The notes beneath the pieces are model-generated. The model saw nothing but the letters and a program-made list of their open reading frames with translations, did not search any database and was not told where the DNA came from. This document shows positions 32,915-42,840 of a stretch of DNA of 64,000 nucleotides, one piece after another. The stretch spans positions 1 to 64,000 of the forward strand of contig CAYOPZ010000013.1 in the NCBI GenBank assembly GCA_964406005.1, read 5' to 3'. The translations under genes and the position numbers were made by a program. How positions within the stretch are numbered: the stretch's first letter is position 1; each line of letters opens with the position of its first letter. The DNA is from CAYOPZ01 sp964406005 (GTDB lineage: Bacteria > Bacteroidota > Bacteroidia > Bacteroidales > SM23-62).

Positions 32915-35900
32915 ATGAAAAAAAAACGTGACTTAATCCGGATTCTCCCCGGATTTTGCTCCCTTTCAAAAATCCTAAGACCTATGAAATTAACTACTCT
33001 CTTCCTGGTAGTCACAGGATTTCAGGTAATTTCCGCAATGACATACTCGCAGTCAACAGAACTGAGCCTGGATCTTGGAAAAACCACGGTAGAACAGGTG
33101 TTGAAAGAGATCGAGAACCTAAGCGAATACTACTTCCTGTTCAATCAGAAACTGGTCAATGTGTCCCGTGAAGTCAATGTAAATGTATCGAACCAGAAAA
33201 TTGACAAGATACTGGCCAATGTTTTCGAAGGAACAGATGTGGACTTTGTTGTAATGGACCGGCAGATTATCCTGTCCCCGAGAAAATACCTGAAAAATAT
33301 TAAATCGGAGCAACCCGCCAGCACAATCACGGGAACGGTAACCGATGCTTCAACCGGCGAGCCCCTTCCCGGGGTTTACGTCATTGTTGAGGGCACCACA
33401 CAGGGTGCGATCACCAATGTCGACGGCAGTTACAGCCTGGAGGTGTCGGGAGAGGATGCAGTATTGAGAATCTCCTGCGTGGGTTACGAAACACAAGAGA
33501 TACCTGTCGGTTCCAGGTCTGTCATTGATGTGCAGATGGTAACGGAAATCACTGAACTTACGACTGTTGTTGTTACGGGTTATTCATCCGAGCAGAAGAA
33601 AGACATCATCGGTTCCGTGGCAGTGGTCAATACGGAAGATATGATGCAGACAAATACGGCAACCGTCGGGGGCCAGTTACAGGGCCGTGCTTCAGGAGTA
33701 TTTGTTACAAGCAACGGTGATCCGGATGCCAATGCCAAAGTGAGGATCAGGGGATTCGGATCTTTCGGAGGTTCGACCCCCCTGTATATTATTGACGGGG
33801 TCCCGGCCGATGAAAATGCGTTCAACAGCCTGAATCCGAATGATGTGGAATCCATCCAGGTGCTGAAAGATGCGTCCTCGGCATCCATATACGGGGCCCG
33901 TGCGGCAAGCGGAGTTGTGATCATTTCAACCAAGCAGGGTCAATCCGGAAGGACAAAGGTGTCCCTCGATGTATACTCGGGAATAAACTATGTGAGTTCC
34001 AAGGATTTTCCCGAATTATTGAATGCCGAGGAGTACGGAGAGTACTGGTGGAAATCCTATGAAGGAGCGGGTATTACGCCTAACCATGCACAATACGGTT
34101 TAGGGGCGGAACCCAGTATCCCCGAATATCTGAAGGCCGGAACCTGGACGGGGGATCAGCTTGAAAATCTCAAAACATCAGATCCGGCATTGTTCGCCCA
34201 GGTTACGGATCCGTCGCTTTATGATTTCGAGACTTACCAGATCGTTAAATCTGCAGATACGGACTGGTTCGATAAAGTGTTCAATCCGGCGCAAATCACC
34301 AGCGTTCAGCTGGGTGCTACAGGGGGGTCTGAAAACGGAACATATGCCTTGAGCCTGAGATATTACGACCAGGATAACACTTCGAACGAATGGGCTGATT
34401 TCAAACGTTATACGGTGCGCAGCAATTCTTCTTTCAATATTACCGATAATGTCAGGATTGGAGAAAACCTTCAGGTGGCATACACCCATCAGAAAGGAAG
34501 CGGAAGCGGATCACCGAGCAGGTTAATGAACCCTCTACTCCCGGTCTATGATATTATGGGTATGCCCGCCAGCGGTGCGGTTGCAGGCATGGGGAATGCT
34601 CGTAATCCTATAGGCGACAGATGGCGCAGCAGGTTTGATAAATCGAATTCCACCCGCATTTTCGGCAATGTCTATGGCGAAGTGACCCTGTTCAATGACC
34701 TGGTGGCACGCACAACCCTGGGGGTCAGTTACAGCAACTCGTCAAGCTGGAACCTATCCCAGCAGACATACGAACATGCTGAAAATACCAGCATAAGCTC
34801 ATTGGCGCAGAGTTCGAGATTATCGTCATCCTGGACATGGACGAACACGCTTGTCTACACCAAAACTTTCGGAAATCATTCGCTGAATATAGTGGCGGGA
34901 ACGGAAGCGATACAGGATTACACTGAGAGTGTTACCGGAAACCGCCAGGATTATGATATTAACGATGATCCCAATTTCGTGATGCTGAACACTGGCCTCG
35001 GATTACAGACAAACAGCGGTGACTTCAGCAGAGAGTCCCTTGCATCCCTGTTCGGGAAACTCGACTACTCCTATGCAGACAAATACTTGTTGAACGCCAC
35101 GTTACGTCGGGACGGATCTTCCAAGTTCGGGGAGAATAACCGTTACGGGATTTTTCCTGCCGTTGGAATCGGCTGGAGAATATCACAGGAGAATTTCATG
35201 CAGGGGCTGAGCTGGCTGGACGACCTGAAGCTCAGGGGCAGCTATGGTGTTATCGGGAATCAGACCGGGCTGGGGGCGCAGAACCAGTATACACGCTATA
35301 CAAAAAACCTCGGAGACGGCTATGCGATAAATGGCGGCAATACCCTGTTACCGGGTTTTGTCATTGATGCCATCGGGAACCCCGATGCACGCTGGGAGAA
35401 AAGCATTACCACGAATGCCGGTTTTGACATGACCATGTACAGGGGCAGGCTCTCTCTCAGTTTTGAATACTATATCAAGGAGACGGAAGACCTTCTGGTC
35501 GAGAACCAGGCCCCGGAAACCGGCTCAAGTGCTTCACAGCCCGATGTGAACATCGGCAATATGACGAACAAGGGGATCGATGCGAACGTGACGGCCAGAG
35601 GGAATATCCTGAGTGACCTGTCATACGAGGTCACCGCTACATTCAGTCATTACAAGAATACGGTCGACAAGGTCCTCGACAGTGAGGATTCATTTCTCAG
35701 CGGGGCAAGCGACCAGGACATGGGTGTTATTACCCGAACGGAAAAGGGGAATCCCATATCCTATCTCTGGGGATATGAGGTGGATGGCTTTTTCAATACA
35801 CAGGCAGAGGCAGATGCCTATGCTGCAGAATACAGCAGCTGGATTACCCCGGAAGTCGGAAGATGGAGGATAAAGGACCAGAATGGTGACAAAATCATCG

Positions 35901-36448
35901 ATGAGGAGGACCGGGTGCAGATAGGGAGCCCTCATCCGGATTTCCAGGTTGGATTCAATGTTTCACTGGCATACAAGAATTTTGACCTGAGCTCCTTTAT
36001 TTTCTGGAACCAGGGAGGACAGATATTCAGCACGTATCGCCGTGACCAGGACATGAACCTGTGGCAGTATAACAGAAGCAAGCGGATGCTGTACGACTCC
36101 TGGACACCGGACAATACAGATGCCCTGCTGCCCAAGCTCGATATCAACGACACCGAATCGAAATCCTTTCCGACCGATTATTACGTGGAAGACATAACCT
36201 ACGTAAGACTGAAAACCCTGCAGTTGGGATATACCCTTCCGCAAAGCCTTACAAGCAGGTTAAATATCGAAAGGATGAGGATATACGTTCAGGGACAGAA
36301 TCTGCTGACAATACTCGGAGGCGACAAACCCTTCACCGGGCTCGATCCGGATGCCTCCCTGTCAGGTACAGATATCTCTATGGGTGTTGTCTCGAGCCAG
36401 AATCCGACGCCCAGGCAATTTGTCGTTGGCTTGAACCTCGAATTCTGA
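32915..36448 (+). CDS. SusC/RagA-type TonB-linked outer-membrane transporter with STN domain
   Basis: The roughly 1177-residue protein begins with a long leader, then a secretin/TonB short N-terminal (STN) domain (LGKTTVEQVLKEIENLSEY) used to signal to FecR. It continues with a carboxypeptidase-regulatory-like domain (TGTVTDASTGEPLPGVYVIVEG), a plug with LYIIDGVPADENAFNSLNP and VLKDASSASIYGARAASGVV, and a TonB-type barrel ending in VVGLNLEF. Together with SusD it imports oligosaccharides. The sugar is probably a hemicellulose fragment, inferred from the downstream xylose genes. The start ATG gives MKKKRDLIRILPGF; ATG 32984 is possible. Confidence 0.93.
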   Translation: MKKKRDLIRILPGFCSLSKILRPMKLTTLFLVVTGFQVISAMTYSQSTELSLDLGKTTVEQVLKEIENLSEYYFLFNQKLVNVSREVNVNVSNQKIDKILANVFEGTDVDFVVMDRQIILSPRKYLKNIKSEQPASTITGTVTDASTGEPLPGVYVIVEGTTQGAITNVDGSYSLEVSGEDAVLRISCVGYETQEIPVGSRSVIDVQMVTEITELTTVVVTGYSSEQKKDIIGSVAVVNTEDMMQTNTATVGGQLQGRASGVFVTSNGDPDANAKVRIRGFGSFGGSTPLYIIDGVPADENAFNSLNPNDVESIQVLKDASSASIYGARAASGVVIISTKQGQSGRTKVSLDVYSGINYVSSKDFPELLNAEEYGEYWWKSYEGAGITPNHAQYGLGAEPSIPEYLKAGTWTGDQLENLKTSDPALFAQVTDPSLYDFETYQIVKSADTDWFDKVFNPAQITSVQLGATGGSENGTYALSLRYYDQDNTSNEWADFKRYTVRSNSSFNITDNVRIGENLQVAYTHQKGSGSGSPSRLMNPLLPVYDIMGMPASGAVAGMGNARNPIGDRWRSRFDKSNSTRIFGNVYGEVTLFNDLVARTTLGVSYSNSSSWNLSQQTYEHAENTSISSLAQSSRLSSSWTWTNTLVYTKTFGNHSLNIVAGTEAIQDYTESVTGNRQDYDINDDPNFVMLNTGLGLQTNSGDFSRESLASLFGKLDYSYADKYLLNATLRRDGSSKFGENNRYGIFPAVGIGWRISQENFMQGLSWLDDLKLRGSYGVIGNQTGLGAQNQYTRYTKNLGDGYAINGGNTLLPGFVIDAIGNPDARWEKSITTNAGFDMTMYRGRLSLSFEYYIKETEDLLVENQAPETGSSASQPDVNIGNMTNKGIDANVTARGNILSDLSYEVTATFSHYKNTVDKVLDSEDSFLSGASDQDMGVITRTEKGNPISYLWGYEVDGFFNTQAEADAYAAEYSSWITPEVGRWRIKDQNGDKIIDEEDRVQIGSPHPDFQVGFNVSLAYKNFDLSSFIFWNQGGQIFSTYRRDQDMNLWQYNRSKRMLYDSWTPDNTDALLPKLDINDTESKSFPTDYYVEDITYVRLKTLQLGYTLPQSLTSRLNIERMRIYVQGQNLLTILGGDKPFTGLDPDASLSGTDISMGVVSSQNPTPRQFVVGLNLEF

Positions 36449-36474
36449 TTTGACAAAACAAAATGTTAATAACG

Positions 36475-38274
36475 ATGAATATGAAAACAAGAAAAATAAT
36501 ATATACAGGATTAATTACACTGGTATTCCTGGGCGCATCTGTTTCCTGCTCGGACGATTTTCTTGATCAGCCTGCGATCGGGGCCTATGATGCCAGTGTG
36601 TTATCGGACGCTGAAGGCGTGAATTCCCTTCTGCTTGGAATATACAGCAAGCTCAGCGGAACAAACAGTAGTTTTGCGGGATTGCTCTCTACCCCCTGGA
36701 CAGCGATGCTGGGCTCTGTAAGGGGCGGAGAGTCACTTGTAGGTACAGAACCGGGAGACGGCGCATCCTGGGAACCCTTTGCAAACTGGAACATTCCTAC
36801 AACCATTCGGTTCGTTCCAGCTGTATTTTCACATTATTATAATGCGATCAGTATGGTAAACCAGCTTCTGACCATTGTCCCGGATGTGGAAGAAATGAGT
36901 CAAAGTGAGAAAGAGGCAATTATGGGCGAGGCACGATTTTTACGGGCACATTTTTATTTCATATTGAAACGGAACTTCGGGAATATTCCCTGGGTCGATG
37001 AAACACATGGATTGAATGTCAGGCAACCTAATACCGACGAAAGCGGAAACTTTGTGAACATCTGGCCTGAGATCGAAGAGGACATGCAGTACGCCATCGA
37101 TCACCTCCCGTCCATACAGTCGGATGTAGGAAGAGTGAACTCATGGGCGGCAAAGGCTTATATGGTAAAAATCCTTATAGAACAGAAAAAGTACGATGCC
37201 ACGACATATAACCTTTGCATGGATGTCGTGAACAACGGAGTTACCTCATCCGGGGAAAAATACGGATTGATGCCCCATTATCACGACAATTTCGATCCGG
37301 AACAGGAGAATAACAAGGAAAATGTATTCCAGGTCCAGATTGCCGTGAACACGGGTGCCGGAGGAGGTTTTTTCGGGGCCGCATCATATAATCCGGAAAA
37401 TATATGGATGGGATTCCAGCGCCCGGGAAGCCCGGGATACGGAAGAGGCTGGGGCTATATTTCACCGAGCCAGTGGTTTGTCGATCATTTCAGGGTCAAT
37501 CCCGCTACGGGGCTGCCCTACCTGGATTATTACGAAACCAACCCGAACCCCGTAAAGAATGACTATGGACTGGCCAGTACAGATCCGTTCACCCCGACGA
37601 CCGAATCGCTTGATCCGAGGCTTGACTGGAGTGTCGGAAGACGCGGTATACCATACCTGGACTGGGGCGTAATGCCCGGACCGGACTGGATGAGGGATGC
37701 GACAGGCCAATACAACGGACCTTACATACATAAGAAAGATATGTACTACGATGCTTTCGAGGGAACCCAAAACCAGGTCGGATCTGTCTGGAATGCAATC
37801 AACGGGCATGTGATCCGTTTTGCGGATGTATTGCTGTGGGCGGCCGAACTGGAGGTCAGGGCCAACAATAACCTGGCGGCCTCAGCGGACTTTGTGAACC
37901 AGGTAAGGGAAAGGATGGAGGATCAGTCAGGATGGGTGATGAACGAAGCGGGGGATGCGCCGGCAGCGAATTATATGATCGGAGAGTACCCGGCATTTGC
38001 CTCGGAAGACGAGGCCCTGACGGCCATTCTGTTTGAGCGTACACTGGAGCTCGGCCTTGAAGGGCACCGCTTTTATGATGTGGTCCGTTTCGGTGAAGAA
38101 TACATACAAAAGGAGTTTGATGATTATGCTACATTCCAGACCCAGTACACAGGCTACATGTTGGGAGCACATTTCGAGAGAGATAAGGACGAAATTTTGC
38201 CCATTCCCCAGGATGCCATTATAAACAGCCAGGTGGAAGGAGTGCCAACACTCACGCAGAATCCGGGTTATTAG
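36475..38274 (+). CDS. SusD/RagB-type glycan-binding lipoprotein
   Basis: The protein of about 599 residues has a lipoprotein signal (LVFLGASVSC, lipidation Cys) and the SusD arrangement of helical TPR-like units: CSDDFLDQPAIGAY, EAIMGEARFLRAHFYFIL, VNSWAAKAYMVKILIE and the C-terminal RTLELGLEGHRFYDVVRFG and ILPIPQDAI. It caps the upstream SusC and captures glycan at the cell surface. Two in-frame ATGs precede the best signal peptide (36463, 36475); I use 36475. It is 26 bp after susC. Confidence 0.92.
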   Translation: MNMKTRKIIYTGLITLVFLGASVSCSDDFLDQPAIGAYDASVLSDAEGVNSLLLGIYSKLSGTNSSFAGLLSTPWTAMLGSVRGGESLVGTEPGDGASWEPFANWNIPTTIRFVPAVFSHYYNAISMVNQLLTIVPDVEEMSQSEKEAIMGEARFLRAHFYFILKRNFGNIPWVDETHGLNVRQPNTDESGNFVNIWPEIEEDMQYAIDHLPSIQSDVGRVNSWAAKAYMVKILIEQKKYDATTYNLCMDVVNNGVTSSGEKYGLMPHYHDNFDPEQENNKENVFQVQIAVNTGAGGGFFGAASYNPENIWMGFQRPGSPGYGRGWGYISPSQWFVDHFRVNPATGLPYLDYYETNPNPVKNDYGLASTDPFTPTTESLDPRLDWSVGRRGIPYLDWGVMPGPDWMRDATGQYNGPYIHKKDMYYDAFEGTQNQVGSVWNAINGHVIRFADVLLWAAELEVRANNNLAASADFVNQVRERMEDQSGWVMNEAGDAPAANYMIGEYPAFASEDEALTAILFERTLELGLEGHRFYDVVRFGEEYIQKEFDDYATFQTQYTGYMLGAHFERDKDEILPIPQDAIINSQVEGVPTLTQNPGY

Positions 38275-38310
38275 AAATCGCATATCATCCCGTTTGCCAG
38301 AATGAACTGT

Positions 38311-38346
38311 AGAAACCGCCACTGAACGCCTGGAGGGGCGGTTTCT
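38311..38346 (+). terminator. Hairpin behind susD (possible terminator or mRNA processing site)
   Basis: AGAAACCGCC (38311-38320) and GGCGGTTTCT (38337-38346) form a perfect 10-bp stem with a 16-base loop. Only a mixed GCATTAAAA follows instead of a T-run. It may partly reduce expression of the genes behind susCD, a common arrangement in polysaccharide loci. Confidence 0.5.
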
Positions 38347-38384
38347 GCATTAAAACCGGTTATAATTGTAATAAACAAAGGAAA

Positions 38385-39911
38385 ATGAAAAAAGCATTTC
38401 TATTGACCCTGGCTTTTGCAATGGCATACATTTCAGTGGATTGCAAGGGGCCTTCAGAACCTGATGCCGGCGTTGCAGTGACCATGAAACCGCGTACCAT
38501 TGTCACTACCGACGGTGAGGTGGATGACCAGAATTCCTTTCACAGGTTGTTATTGTATGCCAATGAATTTGACCTGGAGGGGCTGATCTATTCCAGTTCG
38601 CAATGGCATTATTCCGGAGACGGGAAGGGAACCCTTTTTACATCCGAAATGCCGTCAACGGCAAGGCGTTACGGTGAGAGAACCGATCTGAGGTGGTCCG
38701 GGACAGCGTGGATGCAGGAACTTATCGATAAATACGCGTCCGTATATGATAACCTGTTGAAAAACGACGGGGATTATCCTTCACCCGAATACCTTAAAAG
38801 CATCGTCAAAGTCGGCAATATCGAGTTTGAAGGGGAGATGTCGAAGGACACCGAAGGTTCCGACCGGATCAAATCCATACTGCTTGACGATGAGCCGGGG
38901 CCTGTCTATGTCCAGATATGGGGAGGCACGAACACGCTTGCCCGTGCGCTAAAGTCAATTGAAGACGAGTATAGAAACACCGGTCAATGGGCAGAGGTTT
39001 ATCGAAAGGTATCCGACAAGACATTCATTTATACCGTCCTCGACCAGGATGCCACGTATAACAATTACGTGGCGCCCAACTGGCCCGGCATAAGGGTGAT
39101 TTACAATTCCTCCCAGTTCTGGAGCTTCGCGTATATGTGGGCAAGGGTCGTGCCGGATACGTTAAAGCCTTTTTTTGGAGGTGAGTGGATTTCAGAAAAT
39201 ATCAAATTCGGCCACGGCCCGCTGCTGGAATCCTATTACACCTGGGGTGACGGCCAGCATATCCCGGATGATCCGGAGCATAACCAGGGAGATTCGCTTG
39301 AAATGGCGGGACGCGGGCGCACACAATACGACTTTATCGCCGAAGGCGATTCCCCGTCTTTCTTTTTCCTGCTTGATTACGGTTTAAGAAGCATGGAGGA
39401 TCCGGCGTACGGGGGCCTCGGCGGGCGTTTCGTCCGGTCCGCTGCAAATCCGAGACGCTGGGAAGACGGGCGGGATGTGGCCGATTTCGATCCCTACACC
39501 GGTGAACGTGAAACCTCCTACCCGCAGATACGCTGGCTCGAGACCCTTCAGAACGATTTTGCCGCACGGGCCGACTGGTGCGTAATGGAGTATGAAGATG
39601 CCAATCATGCCCCTGTCGTTCACCTTGAACATCCTGCAGACATAACCGCACAGCCCGGTGACAGGGTGCAACTGGAGGGTGTTGCGGAAGACCCGGACGG
39701 TGACCGGCTTGAATATCACTGGTGGCAGTACGTTGAGGCGGGAACCTGTGATCATGAAGTTTCCGTTGAGGGATCGGGAAGCAGCAGCGCTTCCTTCATT
39801 ATGCCACAGGATGCGGAAACGGGAAGTACGGTTCACATGATTCTCGAGGTTAAGGACGGGGGAAATCCGCGACTTACAAGGTACCGGCGTGTCATTGTCA
39901 CAACGGGCTGA
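38385..39911 (+). CDS. DUF1593 (Sde182-like, nucleoside-hydrolase fold) lipoprotein, first copy
   Basis: The 508-residue protein has a lipoprotein-like leader (AYISVDC), then a DUF1593 N-terminal domain with TIVTTDGEVDDQNSFHRLLLY, where the acidic cluster resembles the calcium site of nucleoside hydrolases, and GLIYSSSQWHY. The C-terminal 90 residues, from HAPVVHLEHPADITAQPGD, look like a cadherin/Ig-like domain. Related proteins in cellulose degraders are called Sde182 or cellulose-binding. A second copy occurs at 50864. The substrate is unknown but a hemicellulose role is likely from context. Confidence 0.83.
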   Translation: MKKAFLLTLAFAMAYISVDCKGPSEPDAGVAVTMKPRTIVTTDGEVDDQNSFHRLLLYANEFDLEGLIYSSSQWHYSGDGKGTLFTSEMPSTARRYGERTDLRWSGTAWMQELIDKYASVYDNLLKNDGDYPSPEYLKSIVKVGNIEFEGEMSKDTEGSDRIKSILLDDEPGPVYVQIWGGTNTLARALKSIEDEYRNTGQWAEVYRKVSDKTFIYTVLDQDATYNNYVAPNWPGIRVIYNSSQFWSFAYMWARVVPDTLKPFFGGEWISENIKFGHGPLLESYYTWGDGQHIPDDPEHNQGDSLEMAGRGRTQYDFIAEGDSPSFFFLLDYGLRSMEDPAYGGLGGRFVRSAANPRRWEDGRDVADFDPYTGERETSYPQIRWLETLQNDFAARADWCVMEYEDANHAPVVHLEHPADITAQPGDRVQLEGVAEDPDGDRLEYHWWQYVEAGTCDHEVSVEGSGSSSASFIMPQDAETGSTVHMILEVKDGGNPRLTRYRRVIVTTG

Positions 39912-39982
39912 GATCGTAACGTTTTGTTCTTTTTAGGAATCATCGGCTCGGAACATCTTATTGGCCTGGCCTTTCAACTGAT

Positions 39983-40156
39983 AGGCTCCATCTCAATGTG
40001 CAGGAGGGACCTGCTGTTAATGCAAGTCTGATCGATCTGGGTGAGCGTTTCAGTATCATTGTGAATTCTGTTGATTGTGTAAAACCCGATGCGGATATGC
40101 CCGGGCTTCCGGTGGCTATGGCTTTGCGGATCCCACGGCTGATACATATGTCTTAA
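39983..40156 (+). pseudogene. araA: Relic of L-arabinose isomerase (araA), C-terminal fragment
   Basis: The 261-bp gap between the DUF1593 and GH2 genes contains an open stretch in frame with a stop at 40154. It reads DRLHLNVQEGPAVNASLIDL and GERFSIIVNSVDCVKPDADM and then LPVAMAL, which aligns well with the AraA segment RLIFNTQTGPAIVASLIDL / RYRLLVNCIDTVK / LPVANALW of E. coli. It breaks off at a frame change where AraA would continue (WKxxPDL ... AGGAHHT). No start codon, no N-terminal two thirds and no C-terminal end exist. It is best read as decayed coding sequence. I made the alignment from memory, not by search. Confidence 0.72.
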
Positions 40157-40172
40157 TAACTCAAAAAAAATC

Positions 40173-42785
40173 ATGAAAAGGATATTTAACGGCGGAGCAA
40201 TAGCGATTGTTGTTATTGTCAGTTTATCACTTGTTCAATGTAAATCTTCCGGCGATCCGGGTACAACGGACCGTGACCGTTTGTTCAATACGGGATGGAA
40301 GTTCATGCGTGACAGCCTCAGCGGTGCAGAACAGCCGGAGTATGATGATTCCCAATGGATTACTGTAGATCTCCCTCACGACTGGAGCATTGCCGACCTG
40401 CCCGGAGAAGACGGTCCCGATCAGATCGGGCCGTTTTCCAAAGAAAGCCCGGGCGGCAGAAGGTCAACGGGTCATGTTATCGGTGGCACGGGCTGGTATC
40501 GCAAGCATTTTACCCTGGATAAAGAGGACGAGGGGAAAATCGCAGTATTGCGTTTTGATGGAGTTTATATGGAGGCGGAGGTATGGATTAACGGCAGTCA
40601 GGCCGGAGTACACAAGTATGGTTATACTCCTTTCTGGTTCGACATCACCTCATTGCTGAATCCTCCGGGAGAACCCAATGTGATCGCGGTAAAAGTCGAT
40701 AATATCGGGCGTAATACCCGCTGGTATTCCGGTTCGGGAATATACAGGAATGTATATCTGACATTGACCCGGCCCCTGCATGTTGCCGTATGGGGCGTTT
40801 ATGTAACGACCCCGGAAGTCAGCGAAGATTCTGCAGTGGTGGATGTTGCCGTTACAGTTCGGAACGACGGGAATTCACCTGCAACGGCGGATCTTCGAAT
40901 AAGAATATCGGATCCCGGAGGCAGGACCGTTGGCGAGGCCGAAACCAGTACCCTGCTTGATACCGAATACGATGAAACCGTCAAAGCCCGGATAACCGTC
41001 GAAAACCCGGATTTATGGTCCGTCGAATCTCCTGATATGTACCGGGTCGGGATCACCATGGAAACGAATGATGAAACAGTGGACGAATATACACAGCCTT
41101 TCGGTATCCGTTCGATCGATTTTTCCGCTGAAAAAGGATTTCTGCTTAACGGGAAACCTGTGGAACTCAGGGGAGGGAGCCTTCATCATGACAATGGCCT
41201 GCTGGGTTCGGCCGCGATTGACAGAGCCGAGGAACGCCGTGTCGAGATCATGAAGGCAGGCGGTTATAACGCAATACGCTGCAGCCATAATCCTCCTTCC
41301 GAGGCATTTCTGGATGCCTGTGACAGGAACGGAATGCTTGTTATCGATGAGTTTTCGGATATATGGGAAGCGCCCAAGAACCCGCAGGATTATTCAAGGT
41401 TCTTTAAAACATGGTGGAAGAAAGATCAGACGGATATGGTTTTGCGTGACAGGAATCATCCTTGTATCATTATGTGGAGCATCGGCAATGAAATACTTGA
41501 AAAGAACGATACAAGCGGCTTGCGTATCGGAAAACAGCTGGCCGGTCGTTTCAGGGAACTGGATCCTGCCCGCCCGGTAACCGAGGCAGTGAATGATAAC
41601 TGGCGGCGGCGCGGACTTGAATGGGATTCAACCGCTGCTGCATTCGCACTGCTGGATGTCGGGGGTTACAATTATGAATGGAAGTGGATGGAGTCAGACC
41701 ATGAAAAGTACCCTGACCGTATTATGTACGGCTCGGAATCCTTTCCCCTGGAAGCATATGATTACTGGCAGCCGGTAGAGAAATATCCCTATGTTATCGG
41801 GGATTTCGTCTGGACAGGGATGGATTATCTGGGAGAGGCAGCCATTGGAAGGTCAGGATATGTCTCCGCAGATCAGCAGAATAATCGCAGAAGGGGCGGA
41901 GGCATGCCCCCATCGGGCGGAGCGCCTCAATTCGGCGGGATGCCTCCCTCAGGAGGAGCGCCTGCCCAGGCGCCCTCTTCCGGAGGTCCGGTTCCCGATA
42001 TGGCTGCTGCGGGCCCCTTTGGATCCGGATCGGAATGGCCCGCCTGGTTTGGCGCATGGTGCGGGGATATAGACATTACAGGGCGGGAAAAGCCCCAGAA
42101 GCTTTACAGGGATGTATTGTGGGACATCAGCAAGCTGGAGATAAACGTGCATGCCCCCATACCCGAGGGGCAGACCGAAAGGGTAAGCATGTGGGGCTGG
42201 CCCGATGAATGGCCGAGCTGGACCTGGAAAGGGAATGAAGGCAAAGCCCTTCAGGTACGGGTTTTTACGAAAGGTGACCGGGTAAGGCTCGAGCTGAACG
42301 GCAATGTGGTTGGCGAAAGAACGCTTTCTGAGGGCGATGAATATATCGCGTCTTTTGAGGTCCCCTATGAACCCGGTGAGCTCAGGGCCGTTGCATTTGA
42401 AAAAGGCAGTGAAATAGCCACAAAGTCATTGAAAACAGCAGGTGATCCCGCAGGTATAAGGCTGGTTGCAGACAGGGATGTGATCAATGCAGACAGGAAC
42501 GATCTTTCGTTTGTGACCATTGAGGCGATTGATGAGAACGGGCAGGTTGTCCCGGATGATTCCATCAGGATAAAACTCAGTTTAACGGTCAACGGCGAGA
42601 TTGCAGCCTCTGGAAATGCCAGCCCTTATGATATGGAGAGCGTCAACAAGCCGGTGATCAAAACATTCAAAGGAAGGGCCCAGGCAATCATTCGTCCGTA
42701 TGAAACCCCGGGTAAAATATCCCTTAAGGCGGAAGCAGAAGGACTGGAGCCCGGGGAACTGGTGATTAAAAGCCGGTCCCGCTGA
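40173..42785 (+). CDS. Glycoside hydrolase family 2 lipoprotein (beta-galactosidase-like)
   Basis: The 870-residue enzyme has a lipoprotein leader (SLSLVQC, Cys23), the sugar-binding domain (FNTGWKFMRD, LPHDWSIADLPG, GVYMEAEVWINGSQAG), an Ig-like domain and a TIM barrel. The acid/base Glu440 sits in IGNEILEK and the nucleophile Glu522 in YGSESFPLE. Residues about 568-620 are a low-complexity Gly/Pro/Ala insertion with two copies of GGMPPSGGAP between GDFVWTGMDYLGEA and WFGAWCGDID. GH2 covers beta-galactosidase, beta-mannosidase, beta-glucuronidase and others, so specificity is open; here it probably trims hemicellulose side chains. Confidence 0.88.
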   Translation: MKRIFNGGAIAIVVIVSLSLVQCKSSGDPGTTDRDRLFNTGWKFMRDSLSGAEQPEYDDSQWITVDLPHDWSIADLPGEDGPDQIGPFSKESPGGRRSTGHVIGGTGWYRKHFTLDKEDEGKIAVLRFDGVYMEAEVWINGSQAGVHKYGYTPFWFDITSLLNPPGEPNVIAVKVDNIGRNTRWYSGSGIYRNVYLTLTRPLHVAVWGVYVTTPEVSEDSAVVDVAVTVRNDGNSPATADLRIRISDPGGRTVGEAETSTLLDTEYDETVKARITVENPDLWSVESPDMYRVGITMETNDETVDEYTQPFGIRSIDFSAEKGFLLNGKPVELRGGSLHHDNGLLGSAAIDRAEERRVEIMKAGGYNAIRCSHNPPSEAFLDACDRNGMLVIDEFSDIWEAPKNPQDYSRFFKTWWKKDQTDMVLRDRNHPCIIMWSIGNEILEKNDTSGLRIGKQLAGRFRELDPARPVTEAVNDNWRRRGLEWDSTAAAFALLDVGGYNYEWKWMESDHEKYPDRIMYGSESFPLEAYDYWQPVEKYPYVIGDFVWTGMDYLGEAAIGRSGYVSADQQNNRRRGGGMPPSGGAPQFGGMPPSGGAPAQAPSSGGPVPDMAAAGPFGSGSEWPAWFGAWCGDIDITGREKPQKLYRDVLWDISKLEINVHAPIPEGQTERVSMWGWPDEWPSWTWKGNEGKALQVRVFTKGDRVRLELNGNVVGERTLSEGDEYIASFEVPYEPGELRAVAFEKGSEIATKSLKTAGDPAGIRLVADRDVINADRNDLSFVTIEAIDENGQVVPDDSIRIKLSLTVNGEIAASGNASPYDMESVNKPVIKTFKGRAQAIIRPYETPGKISLKAEAEGLEPGELVIKSRSR
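41870..42040 (+). repeat. Low-complexity Gly/Pro-rich insertion in the GH2 gene
   Basis: The segment codes for NNRRRGGGMPPSGGAPQ then FGGMPPSGGAPAQAPSSGG. The two GGMPPSGGAP units come from a duplicated stretch of DNA that has drifted at third positions. It lies between conserved catalytic-barrel motifs, so it is an exposed loop rather than a domain boundary. Confidence 0.65.
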
Positions 42786-42840
42786 CCAGCCGTCGTGTCT
42801 GCATGCGGAAAGCAGCAGGGTTAAGCAATTGATATGTCAA

